Shown here piece by piece: positions 47,731-57,107 of a stretch of DNA of 64,000 nt. Position numbers and translations under genes: made by a program. Each line of letters begins with the position of its first letter. Position 1 is the first letter of the stretch. The notes beneath the pieces are model-generated. The model worked only from the letters and a program-made list of their open reading frames with translations, did not search any database and was not told the DNA's origin. Origin of the DNA: Microbacterium sp. MYb54. GTDB lineage: Bacteria; Actinomycetota; Actinomycetes; Actinomycetales; Microbacteriaceae. Location of the stretch: positions 1 to 64,000 of the forward strand of contig NZ_PCPA01000012.1 of the NCBI RefSeq assembly GCF_002979515.1. The letters are read 5' to 3'.

Positions 47731-48654
47731 CTAACGTCCGGCGGGAGCGCTTCGCCTCGTCGCCGACCGCAAGAGTCGACGAGCCCGAGCGAGATCCCCG
47801 CCGAGGGCGGCGCGGAGCATCTCACTCGCGGCGTTGAGTCTCGAGATGCTGCGGCGCCGGCCGATCCGGGCCGCTCTTGCCCATCCACGAGCCTGCATGC
47901 GTGCGGCGTACGCATCGAAGAACGCAGCTTCCTGCTCGAACCGGCTCCCCGACGCAGCGGTGACCGACGACACCGATTGCAGGTGCCGGCGATAGTCGAA
48001 GACGACATCGTGAGTCACCAGCATCGATCCGTCTGCCAGCGCGATATCGAGCAGAAGACCGAGGTCGAGCGCGACCGCCCACTGATCATCGAAGCGGTGC
48101 GAACGGGCCACCTCGCTCTTCCAGGCGATCGATGGGAAGTACGCCCAGTCCGCCCGGATGAGGCTCTCCGCCATGCGCTGGGCTCTGAGTACGCTGCCGC
48201 CCTCCCCCACGCGTGGGCGCACCCAGCGCTTCACTCGATCGGCGAGCGGAAGGACCGACTTCCCTGACTCGTCGATGACGTTCACCCCGGGCTGGAAGAC
48301 ATCGACATCAGGGGCGTTCTCGATGAGTCGTGACAGGACGCGGACGTAATCGGGGTGCATCCGATCGTCATCCCCCATCATCACGAAGTAGGGCGACTCG
48401 ACGAGATCGAGACAGCGGTTGAAGTTCTTCGCCAGACCCAGATTCTGCTCGTTCCTGACATACACGACCCGGGGATCGCCGAGGGCTTCCAGCCGCTCAC
48501 GAATCGAATCACCGGGGTAAGCGTCATCCACGCACACGAGCCGCCAGGAACCACTCGTCTGATCGAGGACAGACTGGATGGCCGCCCACGCCGAATCCGG
48601 GTGGCTGTAGTACGGCAGCATGACGTCGATCATCACATCGTCGCGCTCAGTCAT
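47731..48654 (-). CDS. Family 2 glycosyltransferase
   Basis: A 307-residue GT-A enzyme: IDVMLPYYSHPDSAWAAIQSVLDQT at the N-terminus, LVCVDDAYPGDS near residues 39-50, NLGLAKNFNRCL, and FVMMGDDDRMHPDY with the metal-binding DDD near residues 92-94. The C-terminal third is basic and helical. ATG at 48652-48654 overlaps the end of the upstream transferase by 8 bp. It converges on the DUF2304 gene with a 3-bp gap. Donor and acceptor unknown; part of the envelope glycan region. Confidence 0.85.
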   Translation of the reverse strand: MTERDDVMIDVMLPYYSHPDSAWAAIQSVLDQTSGSWRLVCVDDAYPGDSIRERLEALGDPRVVYVRNEQNLGLAKNFNRCLDLVESPYFVMMGDDDRMHPDYVRVLSRLIENAPDVDVFQPGVNVIDESGKSVLPLADRVKRWVRPRVGEGGSVLRAQRMAESLIRADWAYFPSIAWKSEVARSHRFDDQWAVALDLGLLLDIALADGSMLVTHDVVFDYRRHLQSVSSVTAASGSRFEQEAAFFDAYAARMQARGWARAARIGRRRSISRLNAASEMLRAALGGDLARARRLLRSATRRSAPAGR

Positions 48655-49495
48655 CGATCTTCCCGGTGCGTCCCGCTCGCGCGTCCCGCCATCCGTTCCA
48701 GGCCTCACGAGCGGGAACGTTTCCCGTTCGACGCCATGCCACGATCAGTTCCTCTGCCGCACGCCTGCCGACCGCGAACGTGCTGCGCACCCGCCCCAGT
48801 CCGGCCTTGCGCGCGAACAATGCCATGTTCCGCACGCCGAGCCGCAGCGGGTGCGCTCCCGGCTCCTGTGCCGCCCGCACATCGAGCACGACAGTCCGCC
48901 ATCCGTGCTGCTTGAGCGCCCATCCGGTGTCGACGTCCTCGAAGTACAGGAAGTACATCTCCTCCATGCCCCCGATCTCGCGCAGCGCCTGCGTCCGATA
49001 CATCACAACGGCACCGTCGACCCAGTCGACGTCACGAAGCCCCGAAGCGGGAACCGAGACATGATGGTAGGCGCGACCACCCTTCGTCAGCACCCCACCC
49101 GCCGAGAACACGACCTCCGGCCGTGACACCCAGTACAGCGTCGGCGCCACCGCACCCACATCGGACATGTGCTCGAGCGCGTTCAGCATCCGGGCGCTGA
49201 GATTCTGTTCGAACCAGGCATCGTGGGTGAGGACCAGAAGGTTCTCGATCCCCTGTTGCTCACACACCTCGAGAGCGAGGTTGACGGCCGCCCCATACCC
49301 GGGGTTGTCGCCGCGCCGGATCAGCACGGGAGTCCGACCGCCCACATCGCTGAGCACGTCTTCGGGAAGGTCACCTCCGTTGTCCACGATGATGACCTGG
49401 GCACAGGGAATCACCTGAGAATCCAGTCGCGCGAGCACCTCCCTGACGAGGTCAGGGCGGCGGTAGCCGATGATCAGCGCCGCATAGTCGCTCAT
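48647..49495 (-). CDS. Family 2 glycosyltransferase, rhamnosyl/galactofuranosyl type
   Basis: A 282-residue GT-A enzyme: ALIIGYRRPDLVREVLARL, VIIVDNGGD, NPGYGAAVNLAL and a metal site reading LTHDAWF near residues 90-96 instead of the common DDD. VDWVDGAVVMYRTQALREIGGMEEMYFLYFEDVDTGW matches the WbbL-like rhamnosyltransferase pattern, where the E-D-V-D block is catalytic. An AAGGAGG ribosome site lies about 10 nt before the ATG. It is first of a two-gene operon with the next transferase. A WbbL-like linker role is possible but not demonstrated. Confidence 0.83.
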   Translation of the reverse strand: MSDYAALIIGYRRPDLVREVLARLDSQVIPCAQVIIVDNGGDLPEDVLSDVGGRTPVLIRRGDNPGYGAAVNLALEVCEQQGIENLLVLTHDAWFEQNLSARMLNALEHMSDVGAVAPTLYWVSRPEVVFSAGGVLTKGGRAYHHVSVPASGLRDVDWVDGAVVMYRTQALREIGGMEEMYFLYFEDVDTGWALKQHGWRTVVLDVRAAQEPGAHPLRLGVRNMALFARKAGLGRVRSTFAVGRRAAEELIVAWRRTGNVPAREAWNGWRDARAGRTGKIDD

Positions 49496-49536
49496 TCGCG
49501 TGGTTCCTCCTTCAGTCGCCTGAAGGCGACCACGCC

Positions 49537-49543
49537 TAGGCTA
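49537..49543. promoter_or_regulatory. Bidirectional -10 element TAGGCTA
   Basis: The symmetric heptamer sits in the 54-bp gap between divergent transferase genes. Plus-strand TAGGCT ends 7 nt before the ATG at 49550 (leaderless). Minus-strand TAGCCT would start a message near 49531 whose leader carries the AAGGAGG ribosome site for the gene starting at 49495. Confidence 0.5.
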
Positions 49544-49549
49544 GCTAAT

Positions 49550-50806
49550 ATGTCCAGATCGTCCGATTCGCCCGCTCTTCCGTCACTGGTCAGCGTCTCG
49601 AAGTATCTTCCCTTCGAGGGTATCCGTCATGCCGGAGGCCAATACGCACTGCAGCACTATCGGGCACTCCGCGATGTGTTCGGGATCCGCATCATCGCGC
49701 CATCGACTCGATTGAATCGCGACGCGGCGGAGACTGCGCCCGACCTTGACTACCAGCTGCTGCAGAGTCGCAGTCCGCTGTCGAAGGACACGCTCAAGCC
49801 CCTGGCCGACCTCCAGTCGGTGGTCGCGGGGAGCAGCGCGCATCCGTGGTTCCGGCACGCCCTGAAGAGGGACGCCGATGCGCGGACTTCGCTGGCCGCA
49901 GCCGACATCATCGAGTACCAGTGGTCGGAGATGTCCAGCCTCAGCCGAGTAGTACGGCGCCTCGCGCCGGAGGCGAAGACCGTCGTCATCGCGCACGACG
50001 TCATCTCGCAGCGCTGGGCACGAGCAGCGGGGCAGGCGACGAACCCGCTCAGACGCCTCGCTTTCTCCGCTGCCGCACGCGCGAGCAGACGCCGGGAGCG
50101 TCGTTCGTTCGGCGACGTGGATGCGGTGATCACCTTCAGCGAGAAGGATGCGATTCTGGTGCGCGAGCTGGCGAGCTCCGCGGTCCCTGTGGTCGTCCAT
50201 CCCGGTTTCCCCGTTCCGCCCGAGCATCCTCAGGCGAGCCCGACGACCTCCAGGACGGTGCTCTTCACCGGAGCGATGAACAGGCCGGACAACGACGAAG
50301 CGGCACGTTGGTTCCTGGCCGCCGTCTGGCCGCGCGTGATCGAGGCTGTGCCCGATGCACGGTTCCGGATCGCCGGGGCGCATCCCAGTTCAGCTCTTCA
50401 CGCCGCAGCCTCCGGCTCCATCGGCGTGGAGGTCACCGGTGCAGTCGACTCGTTCGATGCCGTGTATGCGAGCGCGGATGTCTGCGTCGTTCCGCTGCGC
50501 AACGGCGCCGGAGTGAAGTTCAAGACGATCGAGGCCATGCTGTGGGGCATCCCGACCGTGGCTACCGAGGTCGGCGCAGAAGGTATCGAGGCAGCGAACA
50601 TGCTCCATGCCGTCGTCGACGACGCTGAGGGGTTCGCCGACGCGGTGATCAGCGCCCTGCACGGAGACGGGGATCGAACCGCAGCGGCGGCGAGGACCTG
50701 GGCCGTTTCGGTCTACGGCCTGGAAGCGTTCCAAGATCGACTCAGAAGCGTCTACACCGGAATCTTGGGCCCGCAGCCTGAGCGGGGAGTCAGTCGCAGC
50801 CGGTGA
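49550..50806 (+). CDS. Family 4/1 glycosyltransferase (GT-B fold)
   Basis: A 418-residue GT-B enzyme. The N-half begins LPSLVSVSKYLPFEGIRHAGGQY, a sugar-acceptor site with the GG-Q-Y element; the C-half has VLFTGAMNRPDNDEAARWFL, then VPLRNGAGVKFKTIEAMLWGIPTVATEVGAEG, the E-x7-E-like nucleotide-sugar site. Length fits group 1 transferases. Leaderless start at the ATG at 49550; frames extending further upstream run into the divergent gene. Its 3' end overlaps the convergent DUF6541-like gene by 17 bp. Confidence 0.85.
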   Translation: MSRSSDSPALPSLVSVSKYLPFEGIRHAGGQYALQHYRALRDVFGIRIIAPSTRLNRDAAETAPDLDYQLLQSRSPLSKDTLKPLADLQSVVAGSSAHPWFRHALKRDADARTSLAAADIIEYQWSEMSSLSRVVRRLAPEAKTVVIAHDVISQRWARAAGQATNPLRRLAFSAAARASRRRERRSFGDVDAVITFSEKDAILVRELASSAVPVVVHPGFPVPPEHPQASPTTSRTVLFTGAMNRPDNDEAARWFLAAVWPRVIEAVPDARFRIAGAHPSSALHAAASGSIGVEVTGAVDSFDAVYASADVCVVPLRNGAGVKFKTIEAMLWGIPTVATEVGAEGIEAANMLHAVVDDAEGFADAVISALHGDGDRTAAAARTWAVSVYGLEAFQDRLRSVYTGILGPQPERGVSRSR

Positions 50807-52724
50807 TCTCGTAGAGCACGGCATCGCCTTCGGAGTCGATCATCGTGAGGAGGTCGGAGCGCGCCAGTCGTTCCAGACCACGGTACGCGTGCTCGGCTCC
50901 GTGGATCTCCTGCGTGCCGAAGTCGAGGACGTAATCGACTCCCGACCTTTCGACGGCCTCGCAGACTTCCCCCGCCGATCCGCTTCGCGAGAGCTCGTCC
51001 ATGATCTCCTGCTCATCGGGACTCACTCCCATGAGGATGTGCGGCATCACCACCTCGCGGTCGGCGAAGGCATATGCCATGCCGGTGCCCGTCCACGGGG
51101 AACCGATGATCAACGCGTCCTCCGGAACCTCGTCGGCGAGCCGCTCGAGCAGGTCCCGCTCGTCCGTCGAGACGAGCGGAGACGTCTCGGTGTACGCATA
51201 AGCTGCCGAGGCGGTCTGCATCGCCTGGGCCATGGCCAACGCCTGGCCCCCGACGAGCACGACGGCGACCGCGACGGATCCGACGACCACCGAACGCCGC
51301 ACGGGCGATTGCCGCATCACGGCGCGTACCTTTGCCACCACCGCGGCGGTTCCGACCGCCGCGATCGGAATCGCGATGATCGGCAGGAGCGCCGCGAGAC
51401 GCGGCGCATTGTTGTACCACGCAGCCGTGATCAGATCGCGCAGCGGGTGGAACGACAGCGCGCTGGCGACGACGTAGAGCGTGATGACGGCGAGCATGAG
51501 CACCAGCGCGACGATATCGCTGCGCCGGCGCCGTCTCACCGCCACGATCACCCCGACGATGAAGAGCACGGCGACCAGCAACGGTATGAGCTCATACCGC
51601 GGTGAGAGCGTGAGCGCCTGTCCGAGAGCCTGACTGATCGTCTGCTCGGTCGGCCAACCTCGCGCCTCAGCCGGTGGACGGAGCACGCGCCAGGCGGCGA
51701 TACTGGCAACGGCCAGCACCCCGAAGGCGATCGATGTGAAGATCAGCCGACGACGCTCGGGCCGGGTGCGAAGGAATCCGATGAAGGCGATGGACACCAC
51801 GATCATGCCGAGCAAGATCCAGGCGACGAGTGCACCGGGATGCGCCACCGCGATGCCGGGAATCAGTCCCAGGATCACGAGGACGAGCGTCGCGTTCGGA
51901 ATCACGTCGCTGTCGCCATCGAGTCGGACGAGTTGGATGACTGCGGCCAACCCTGCGGGCACGAGGCTGACGCCGAGCAGATACGGGTACAGCACGCCGT
52001 AGTCGATCATCATCAGGGGGAAGGCCGGGAGAAGGCCGCTCAGGAGCACGGCGCTCAGGACGACCGAGAGGCGCTTTCCGAACAGGACCACCGTGAGAAG
52101 CACGACGGTTGCCGGCCACACGACAGCCGCCGTCGCGATCGCCACCGCATTCGTCGCGACCATGATCGTCGCTCCGGTGAGCTGCACGACGAGCGCGACG
52201 ACCGCGTGCCATGCCGCCGGATAGAAGGCTGTGACGCCGGGAGCACTGGTCATCCCGCCGACACTCATCGGAGAGGCGTTCTCGGTGTCGAGAATATAGC
52301 GCGCGGCATTCAGGTGGAAGACGTTGTCGAAGGTCTGCGAGATGTTCTCCGGCGACCCCACGACGAGCGCGATCTGGATCCCGAACACGATTGCAGCGAG
52401 TGCGAACGCTCCCACAACGGCTGCGGTGCGACGCGAGCGGATGCGGACGATTCGAGCCGCTCTCGGTTCGCGTCCGAACCGCGCAACGACGAGCGCGATG
52501 GCCGCGAGAGCCAGGGTGGCGATGAGCACCGGCAGCACGGACCACGGAATTCCCAGCAGGCCCGCGCCGAGTGAGGCCAGGACGATGGCGCTCACCGAGG
52601 CCGGAGCTGCAACTCCCCATGCCCAGAGTCCGCGCAGCGACAGCGCTCGCGCGATGACATACCCCGGGAGGACGAGGACTGCTGCCGAGACGAGGATGAC
52701 AGGTATCGCCTCGAGCCAGCTCAC
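50790..52724 (-). CDS. DUF6541-like multi-pass membrane protein
   Basis: A 644-residue protein with about 13-14 membrane segments over the first 470 residues and an extracytoplasmic C-terminal domain of about 150 residues. An outer loop contains SQTFDNVFHLNAARYILDT and FYPAAWHAVVAL, the features of DUF6541, which is distantly related to ArnT/PMT-type GT-C glycosyltransferases. It may transfer a lipid-linked sugar outside the cell, but no activity is established. GTG start overlapping the upstream transferase stop by 4 bp; the ArnT-like reading is inference. Confidence 0.75.
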   Translation of the reverse strand: MSWLEAIPVILVSAAVLVLPGYVIARALSLRGLWAWGVAAPASVSAIVLASLGAGLLGIPWSVLPVLIATLALAAIALVVARFGREPRAARIVRIRSRRTAAVVGAFALAAIVFGIQIALVVGSPENISQTFDNVFHLNAARYILDTENASPMSVGGMTSAPGVTAFYPAAWHAVVALVVQLTGATIMVATNAVAIATAAVVWPATVVLLTVVLFGKRLSVVLSAVLLSGLLPAFPLMMIDYGVLYPYLLGVSLVPAGLAAVIQLVRLDGDSDVIPNATLVLVILGLIPGIAVAHPGALVAWILLGMIVVSIAFIGFLRTRPERRRLIFTSIAFGVLAVASIAAWRVLRPPAEARGWPTEQTISQALGQALTLSPRYELIPLLVAVLFIVGVIVAVRRRRRSDIVALVLMLAVITLYVVASALSFHPLRDLITAAWYNNAPRLAALLPIIAIPIAAVGTAAVVAKVRAVMRQSPVRRSVVVGSVAVAVVLVGGQALAMAQAMQTASAAYAYTETSPLVSTDERDLLERLADEVPEDALIIGSPWTGTGMAYAFADREVVMPHILMGVSPDEQEIMDELSRSGSAGEVCEAVERSGVDYVLDFGTQEIHGAEHAYRGLERLARSDLLTMIDSEGDAVLYEITGCD

Positions 52725-53620
52725 GCCTGGGCCGCCTCGGGGTACTGCACCTTCGGGTTGAAAGTGATCCCTCGAAGCCACTTGCCGAGAAGTCGGGCAC
52801 GCAGGTCCAGCGGGACGCGTCCACGATGCAGGCTCACGAACAGACGCGCACCGAATTCGAAGTAGTGCAGGATTCCCCGGTGGTGCAGCTGCCACGACGC
52901 CTCGTTGCGCACACCGTACGCGAACTTCCACAGGCTCTTCCGGTCGACCATCGCGAAGTTCACACCGCGGTTGTCTCCCATGTCGTGAACCACGGAGCTG
53001 TCGAGCACCTGAACCCCGGGGCAACGTCCCGTGAGGCGCAGCGTGTACTCGCGGTCATCGAACCAGATGAAGTACTCCGCGTACGGGAACCCGAACTCGG
53101 CGATCGCCCAACGCGGGATAAGCACAGACACGAACGAGCATGCCGTGACCATCACGTTCTGCTGCCCCTTGACCAGGAGCCGGCCCCAGTCCCATGTGGG
53201 AACAGGATTGTTCATCTCACAGATGCTGCCATCGGTGAACTCGACCACCGAGCAGGCGAACGGCACGTCAGGACCGAGTTCCGCCACGGCATCGCCGAAT
53301 CCGGCGATCAGTGCGGCGAGTGCGTCGGGCTTCGGGTAGCAGTCGTCGTCCATGATCCAGACGTGGTCGGCCCCCGAGCCGTATCCGCGCCGCATCCCCT
53401 CGGTGAAACCTCCGGCTCCACCTGAGTTCGTCGCCATCGTGATGACCTCGACCGGAACCGCCAGATCGAGGCCGGTCAGATAGTCGGCAGTGCCGTCTGT
53501 GGAGGCGTTGTCGATAACGAAGAGCGTCTCCACCGCGTGAGTCTGCGCCGCGATAGAGGCCAGCACTGTCTTCAGCTTCTCCAGCCGGTTGAATGTGACG
53601 ACGACTGCTGCGACGCTCAC
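52721..53620 (-). CDS. Family 2 glycosyltransferase, GlfT1-like
   Basis: A 299-residue GT-A enzyme resembling GlfT1: VAAVVVTFNRLEKLKTVLASI, VIDNASTDGT, NSGGAGGFTEGMRRGY and HVWIMDDDCYPKP near residues 93-105 are close counterparts of the galactofuranosyl/rhamnosyl motifs, and FIWFDDREYTLRL is the catalytic WDD/FDD-type block. GTG start; both ends overlap neighbours by 4 bp (GTGA), so three genes from 55365 down to 50790 form one operon. Donor could be UDP-galactofuranose or dTDP-rhamnose, both made in this window. Confidence 0.82.
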   Translation of the reverse strand: MSVAAVVVTFNRLEKLKTVLASIAAQTHAVETLFVIDNASTDGTADYLTGLDLAVPVEVITMATNSGGAGGFTEGMRRGYGSGADHVWIMDDDCYPKPDALAALIAGFGDAVAELGPDVPFACSVVEFTDGSICEMNNPVPTWDWGRLLVKGQQNVMVTACSFVSVLIPRWAIAEFGFPYAEYFIWFDDREYTLRLTGRCPGVQVLDSSVVHDMGDNRGVNFAMVDRKSLWKFAYGVRNEASWQLHHRGILHYFEFGARLFVSLHRGRVPLDLRARLLGKWLRGITFNPKVQYPEAAQA

Positions 53621-55365
53621 CACGAGCTCACCTCTTCCTTGAACCACGAACTCGCGGACTGCTGCGACAGCAGCTTCTTCTCTGCTTTGCGCTCCTTGCG
53701 CCAGAGGGATTCCCTGGCGGTCTCGTCCCCGATGAGCGGCGCGACGGCGTCGGCGAGACGCCGTGCAGCGCTGTGCGAGAAGCGCGGTACCAGAGCCGCC
53801 GGCGGGACGATGTCGCGCTGCGCACCCACATCCGTCGAGACCACCGGCACGCCGTGGGCGATCGCCTCGAGCGTAGTGAGTGTGAGACCTTCGTTGTGGG
53901 ACGACACCACCAGGACATGTGCTTCGTCGAGAGTTTCAGCGACCGGCGTCTGGGATGTGCGTCGGACGATGTCGGCCGTCATCTCAGCGGTTTCGATGAT
54001 GTCGTCGACCCAGCCGGCGAGCTCGCCGTCGCCGTGGAGGATGACCCGAACCTTGTAACCTTGGCGCTTGAGGCGATGAGCCATGGCGACGAAGACTTCG
54101 GGAGCCTTCTGCCGCGCCAGTCGACCGATGAACGCGACGGTGAAGACGTCCCCTTCGACCCGGGACCGGAAGATCGCGTCCTTAGGCTTCACCGTGAGGC
54201 CGCCGAGCGGAGCCATCACCACGCGCTCAGCCGACACCCCCTGAACCTCGGTCATCCAGCGGGCGAGACTCGGCGAGATGACATGGTGCTTCGTCATCGA
54301 GTTGGCTGCGATCGCGCTGCTCAAAGGGTAACCGCCACCCCTGTACTCCACGATGTGGGTGCTGTCGATGATCGGGATGTCCGGACGCGAAGCAGCGATC
54401 CACGCGACGCGATCGTAGAGCCACTGGTTGTGGTGGATCACGACGCCGCGCACGTCGAAGGTACGCAGCAGAGCCCGCAGAAGCTGCTCGACGCCGGGTG
54501 TCTGCGACTCGACCGTGGGCTCCGAGAACGGGATGAGCAGCGCGCCATCGAGCTCGGGCCGCGTGATCCACGGCTGATGGGAGTCCCGGTTCGTCAGCAC
54601 GATCGGCAGGAATCCGGCCTCGCGCACGAGCTTCACCGTCTCGAACGCCCAGAGTTCAGCACCACCCAGCTGGAACCAGTGCAGGCCGATGATCACGGCC
54701 TTCTGCGCGTCCTGAGGGGCCGGTGCCGCCGGGACGATGACGTCGTCTTCGTGGAGCCCTCCCGCGAGGAACTCGGACTCGTAACGACGGCGCTTCACGG
54801 CGGTGTTCAGCTGGCGTTGGAAGCGAAGCAGGGACAGATCGCGGAGATCGTCGTAGAAGAGGGGCGCGCGCGCCTTCACCTGCCGAGCCACGCGGCCGAT
54901 CAGATCCTGACGCGGCGCCTGATAGGGGTCGGATTCCAGGACGACGTCACCCGACACGTGCAGGTGGCGCACAGACGAAGCCGAGAGCGCCGTCGACGCG
55001 GCTTCGGAAGGATGCTCCCTGCGCGTTTCCGGCGCGACAGTGCTGACAGCGTCGAAGGAGCTCAGGCGGCGACGGTTGAAACGCGACATCCCGTCGAAGG
55101 TGCTGTCATCGGTCAGCCGCGGCGGCGTCTCCCGAGTGCCGTCGTAGAGATGCACACGGAGAGCCCTCTCGGGTGCCATCAGCGCGTGGAAGTTCAGGGC
55201 CCCGACCAGCAGGCGACGCTCCCGCAACGAGAGATCCGTTCCCGTGCCCTCATCCGAGAAGCGGAAGAGGGCCGGTTGATCGAGAGCTTGCAGAAGTGTC
55301 ACGAGTAACGGTTGCTTTCGGATCGACGGACGCACAGACCTCGGCGAGCTTATCAGCGACGCCAC
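53617..55365 (-). CDS. Family 4 glycosyltransferase with N-terminal extension
   Basis: A 582-residue GT-B enzyme. Residues 1-215 form an extension with no recognised motif; the transferase part begins at VIIGLHWFQLGGAELWAFETVKL near residues 223-245, a typical G-G-A-E acceptor loop. The C-half has FTVAFIGRLARQKAPEVFVAMAHRL and VLVVSSHNEGLTLTTLEAIAHGVPVVSTDVGAQ, the nucleotide-sugar site with E-x7-E. Start at the GTG at 55363-55365; alternatives a few codons downstream exist. First gene of the operon that ends at 50790. Confidence 0.8.
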   Translation of the reverse strand: MASLISSPRSVRPSIRKQPLLVTLLQALDQPALFRFSDEGTGTDLSLRERRLLVGALNFHALMAPERALRVHLYDGTRETPPRLTDDSTFDGMSRFNRRRLSSFDAVSTVAPETRREHPSEAASTALSASSVRHLHVSGDVVLESDPYQAPRQDLIGRVARQVKARAPLFYDDLRDLSLLRFQRQLNTAVKRRRYESEFLAGGLHEDDVIVPAAPAPQDAQKAVIIGLHWFQLGGAELWAFETVKLVREAGFLPIVLTNRDSHQPWITRPELDGALLIPFSEPTVESQTPGVEQLLRALLRTFDVRGVVIHHNQWLYDRVAWIAASRPDIPIIDSTHIVEYRGGGYPLSSAIAANSMTKHHVISPSLARWMTEVQGVSAERVVMAPLGGLTVKPKDAIFRSRVEGDVFTVAFIGRLARQKAPEVFVAMAHRLKRQGYKVRVILHGDGELAGWVDDIIETAEMTADIVRRTSQTPVAETLDEAHVLVVSSHNEGLTLTTLEAIAHGVPVVSTDVGAQRDIVPPAALVPRFSHSAARRLADAVAPLIGDETARESLWRKERKAEKKLLSQQSASSWFKEEVSSW

Positions 55366-55447
55366 GCCCCACCCTGGGCCTCCCCTGAGCCATGAACCGG
55401 TCGTGATCGTCAGGTCGGCATTGCCAGGTACTGCACAGAGTCACTCG

Positions 55448-55453
55448 TATGAT
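55448..55453 (+). promoter_or_regulatory. -10 box TATGAT for the second wzm-wzt operon
   Basis: TATGAT matches the consensus at five of six bases. It would start transcription near 55460 and leave a leader of about 44 nt with an AAGGTGG ribosome site before the GTG at 55504. No clear -35 at normal spacing (TTGCCA at 55421 is 21 bp away). Confidence 0.45.
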
Positions 55454-55503
55454 TGCTTTCGGTGCGCGCGAGACGGTCGGCGCATACGGAAGGTGGATTC
55501 GCG

Positions 55504-56373
55504 GTGCAACAGGCTCGCACGCTCGATGCGCAGAGGATGACGACTCCCGGCGCGAATCGAGGGCTTCTCGAAGTCTTCCGACAGCGCTATCTCCTCTCGC
55601 TCATCGTGCGGAAGGAAGTGCAGATCAGATACCGAGGTTCGATCTTCGGTTGGCTCTGGTCCTATGTGAAGCCGCTCGTCCAGTTCGTCGTCTTCTTCGT
55701 CGCCATCGGTGTGTTCCTCGGGCTGAACGACCGGGTGGAGTTCTTCCCGATCTATCTGCTCTCGGGCATCACCGTCGTGACGTTCTTCAACGAGGCCTTC
55801 TCGAACGGCACACGCTCCCTCGTGGACAATGCCGCCCTCATCAAGAAGATCTACCTCCCTCGCGAGATGTTCCCGATCGCGAGCATGATGATCGCCGCGG
55901 TGAACACCGTCCCGCAGATCATCGTCGTGGTGGGGATCTCCCTCTTCTTCGGATGGGCCCCCTCCCTCGCCTCCGTCGCCGCCATCGTGCTCGCGCTGGT
56001 GATCATCGCTGTCCTGGCGAGCGGGCTCGGGCTCTTCTTCGGCGCGATCAACGTCACGTTCCGCGACGCGCAGAGTTTCGTCGAGATCATCGTGATGGTC
56101 GCGATCTGGGCGTCGCCGGTGATGTACGAGTGGACGCAGGTCGCCCGTGTCGCACCGGAGTGGCTCTTCGTCCTCTACCGGCTGAACCCGATCACCGCCG
56201 CGGTCGAGCTGTTCCACTACGGCATCTGGTTCCCCCTCGGCCCCGGCGATGCCTCTCCCCTCCCCGATCTCTGGATGTACGGACTGATCGCTCTCGTGAC
56301 ATCCCTCGCCGCGCTGGTCATCGGCCAGCTCGTCTTCCGCCGACTGGAGGGCCGCTTTGCCCAAGATCTCTGA
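55504..56373 (+). CDS. wzm: Polysaccharide ABC exporter permease, second set
   Basis: A 289-residue ABC-2 permease with six membrane segments. RKEVQIRYRGSIFGWLWSYVKPLVQF near residues 36-61, NAALIKKIYLPREMFPIASM and RLNPITAAVELFHYGIW are standard Wzm/TagG blocks. I chose the GTG at 55504 (AAGGTGG 7 nt upstream) over a TTG 17 codons earlier that falls on the predicted -10 box. Its end overlaps the wzt start by 17 bp. Sequence differs clearly from the first permease (32433-33251), so the two exporters probably carry different glycans. Confidence 0.9.
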   Translation: MQQARTLDAQRMTTPGANRGLLEVFRQRYLLSLIVRKEVQIRYRGSIFGWLWSYVKPLVQFVVFFVAIGVFLGLNDRVEFFPIYLLSGITVVTFFNEAFSNGTRSLVDNAALIKKIYLPREMFPIASMMIAAVNTVPQIIVVVGISLFFGWAPSLASVAAIVLALVIIAVLASGLGLFFGAINVTFRDAQSFVEIIVMVAIWASPVMYEWTQVARVAPEWLFVLYRLNPITAAVELFHYGIWFPLGPGDASPLPDLWMYGLIALVTSLAALVIGQLVFRRLEGRFAQDL

Positions 56374-57106
56374 GCCCCAGACGCAGACCCTGCCGCGCGT
56401 CGTCATCGACGACGTCCACAAGACCTTCAAGCTCCGCCACACGCACTCCATCAAGGAGACCGCACTCGCGGCGATCCGTCGCAAGCCCCTCACGACGAAC
56501 TTCCATGCCCTCGACGGCGTCTCGTTCTCGATCGGCGAAGGCGAGTCCGTCGCGCTGCTCGGATTCAACGGATCCGGCAAGTCCACCATGCTCAAGCTGA
56601 TCTCCGGTGTTCTCGAGCCCGACAGCGGCGCTGCGCTCACGCGGGGCCGCGTCGCCGGACTCATCGAAGTCGGCGCCGGATTCCACCCGGACCTCTCCGG
56701 CCGGGAGAACATCTTCCTCAACGCCGCGATCCTCGGTATGACCAAGAAGGAGACCGAGGCTCGCTACGACGAGATCGTCGCCTTCAGCGAGATCGAGAAG
56801 TTCATCGACACCGAGGTGAAGCACTACTCCTCCGGTATGTTCCTGCGTCTGGCGTTCTCCGTGGCGATCCACACCGAGATGGATGTGCTCCTCATCGACG
56901 AGATCCTCTCGGTCGGCGACGAGCCCTTCCAGAAGAAGTGCCTGGCCCGTGTCCGCGAACTCCACGCGAAGGGCAAGACCCTCGTCGTCGTCAGCCACGA
57001 CTTGAACATGGTCTCGAACCTGTGCGAGCGGGGCATCCTGCTCCAGGGCGGAAAGATCCGCTTCGACGGCCCGAGCAAGGACGCCGTCGAGTTGATGCGG
57101 GCTTAG
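56357..57106 (+). CDS. wzt: Polysaccharide ABC exporter ATPase, second set
   Basis: A 249-residue ATPase: Walker A GFNGSGKS at 69-76, the VGAGFHPDLSGRENIFLN block, signature YSSGMFLRLAFSVA near 165-178, and LLIDEILSVGD as Walker B. HKTFKLRHTHSIKETALAAIRR at the N-terminus is characteristic of TagH/RfbE-like exporters. Like the first ATPase it ends without a carbohydrate-binding domain. TTG start inside the wzm 3' end; no better start is visible. It belongs with the wzm directly upstream. Confidence 0.9.
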   Translation: MPKISEPQTQTLPRVVIDDVHKTFKLRHTHSIKETALAAIRRKPLTTNFHALDGVSFSIGEGESVALLGFNGSGKSTMLKLISGVLEPDSGAALTRGRVAGLIEVGAGFHPDLSGRENIFLNAAILGMTKKETEARYDEIVAFSEIEKFIDTEVKHYSSGMFLRLAFSVAIHTEMDVLLIDEILSVGDEPFQKKCLARVRELHAKGKTLVVVSHDLNMVSNLCERGILLQGGKIRFDGPSKDAVELMRA

Positions 57107-57107
57107 G

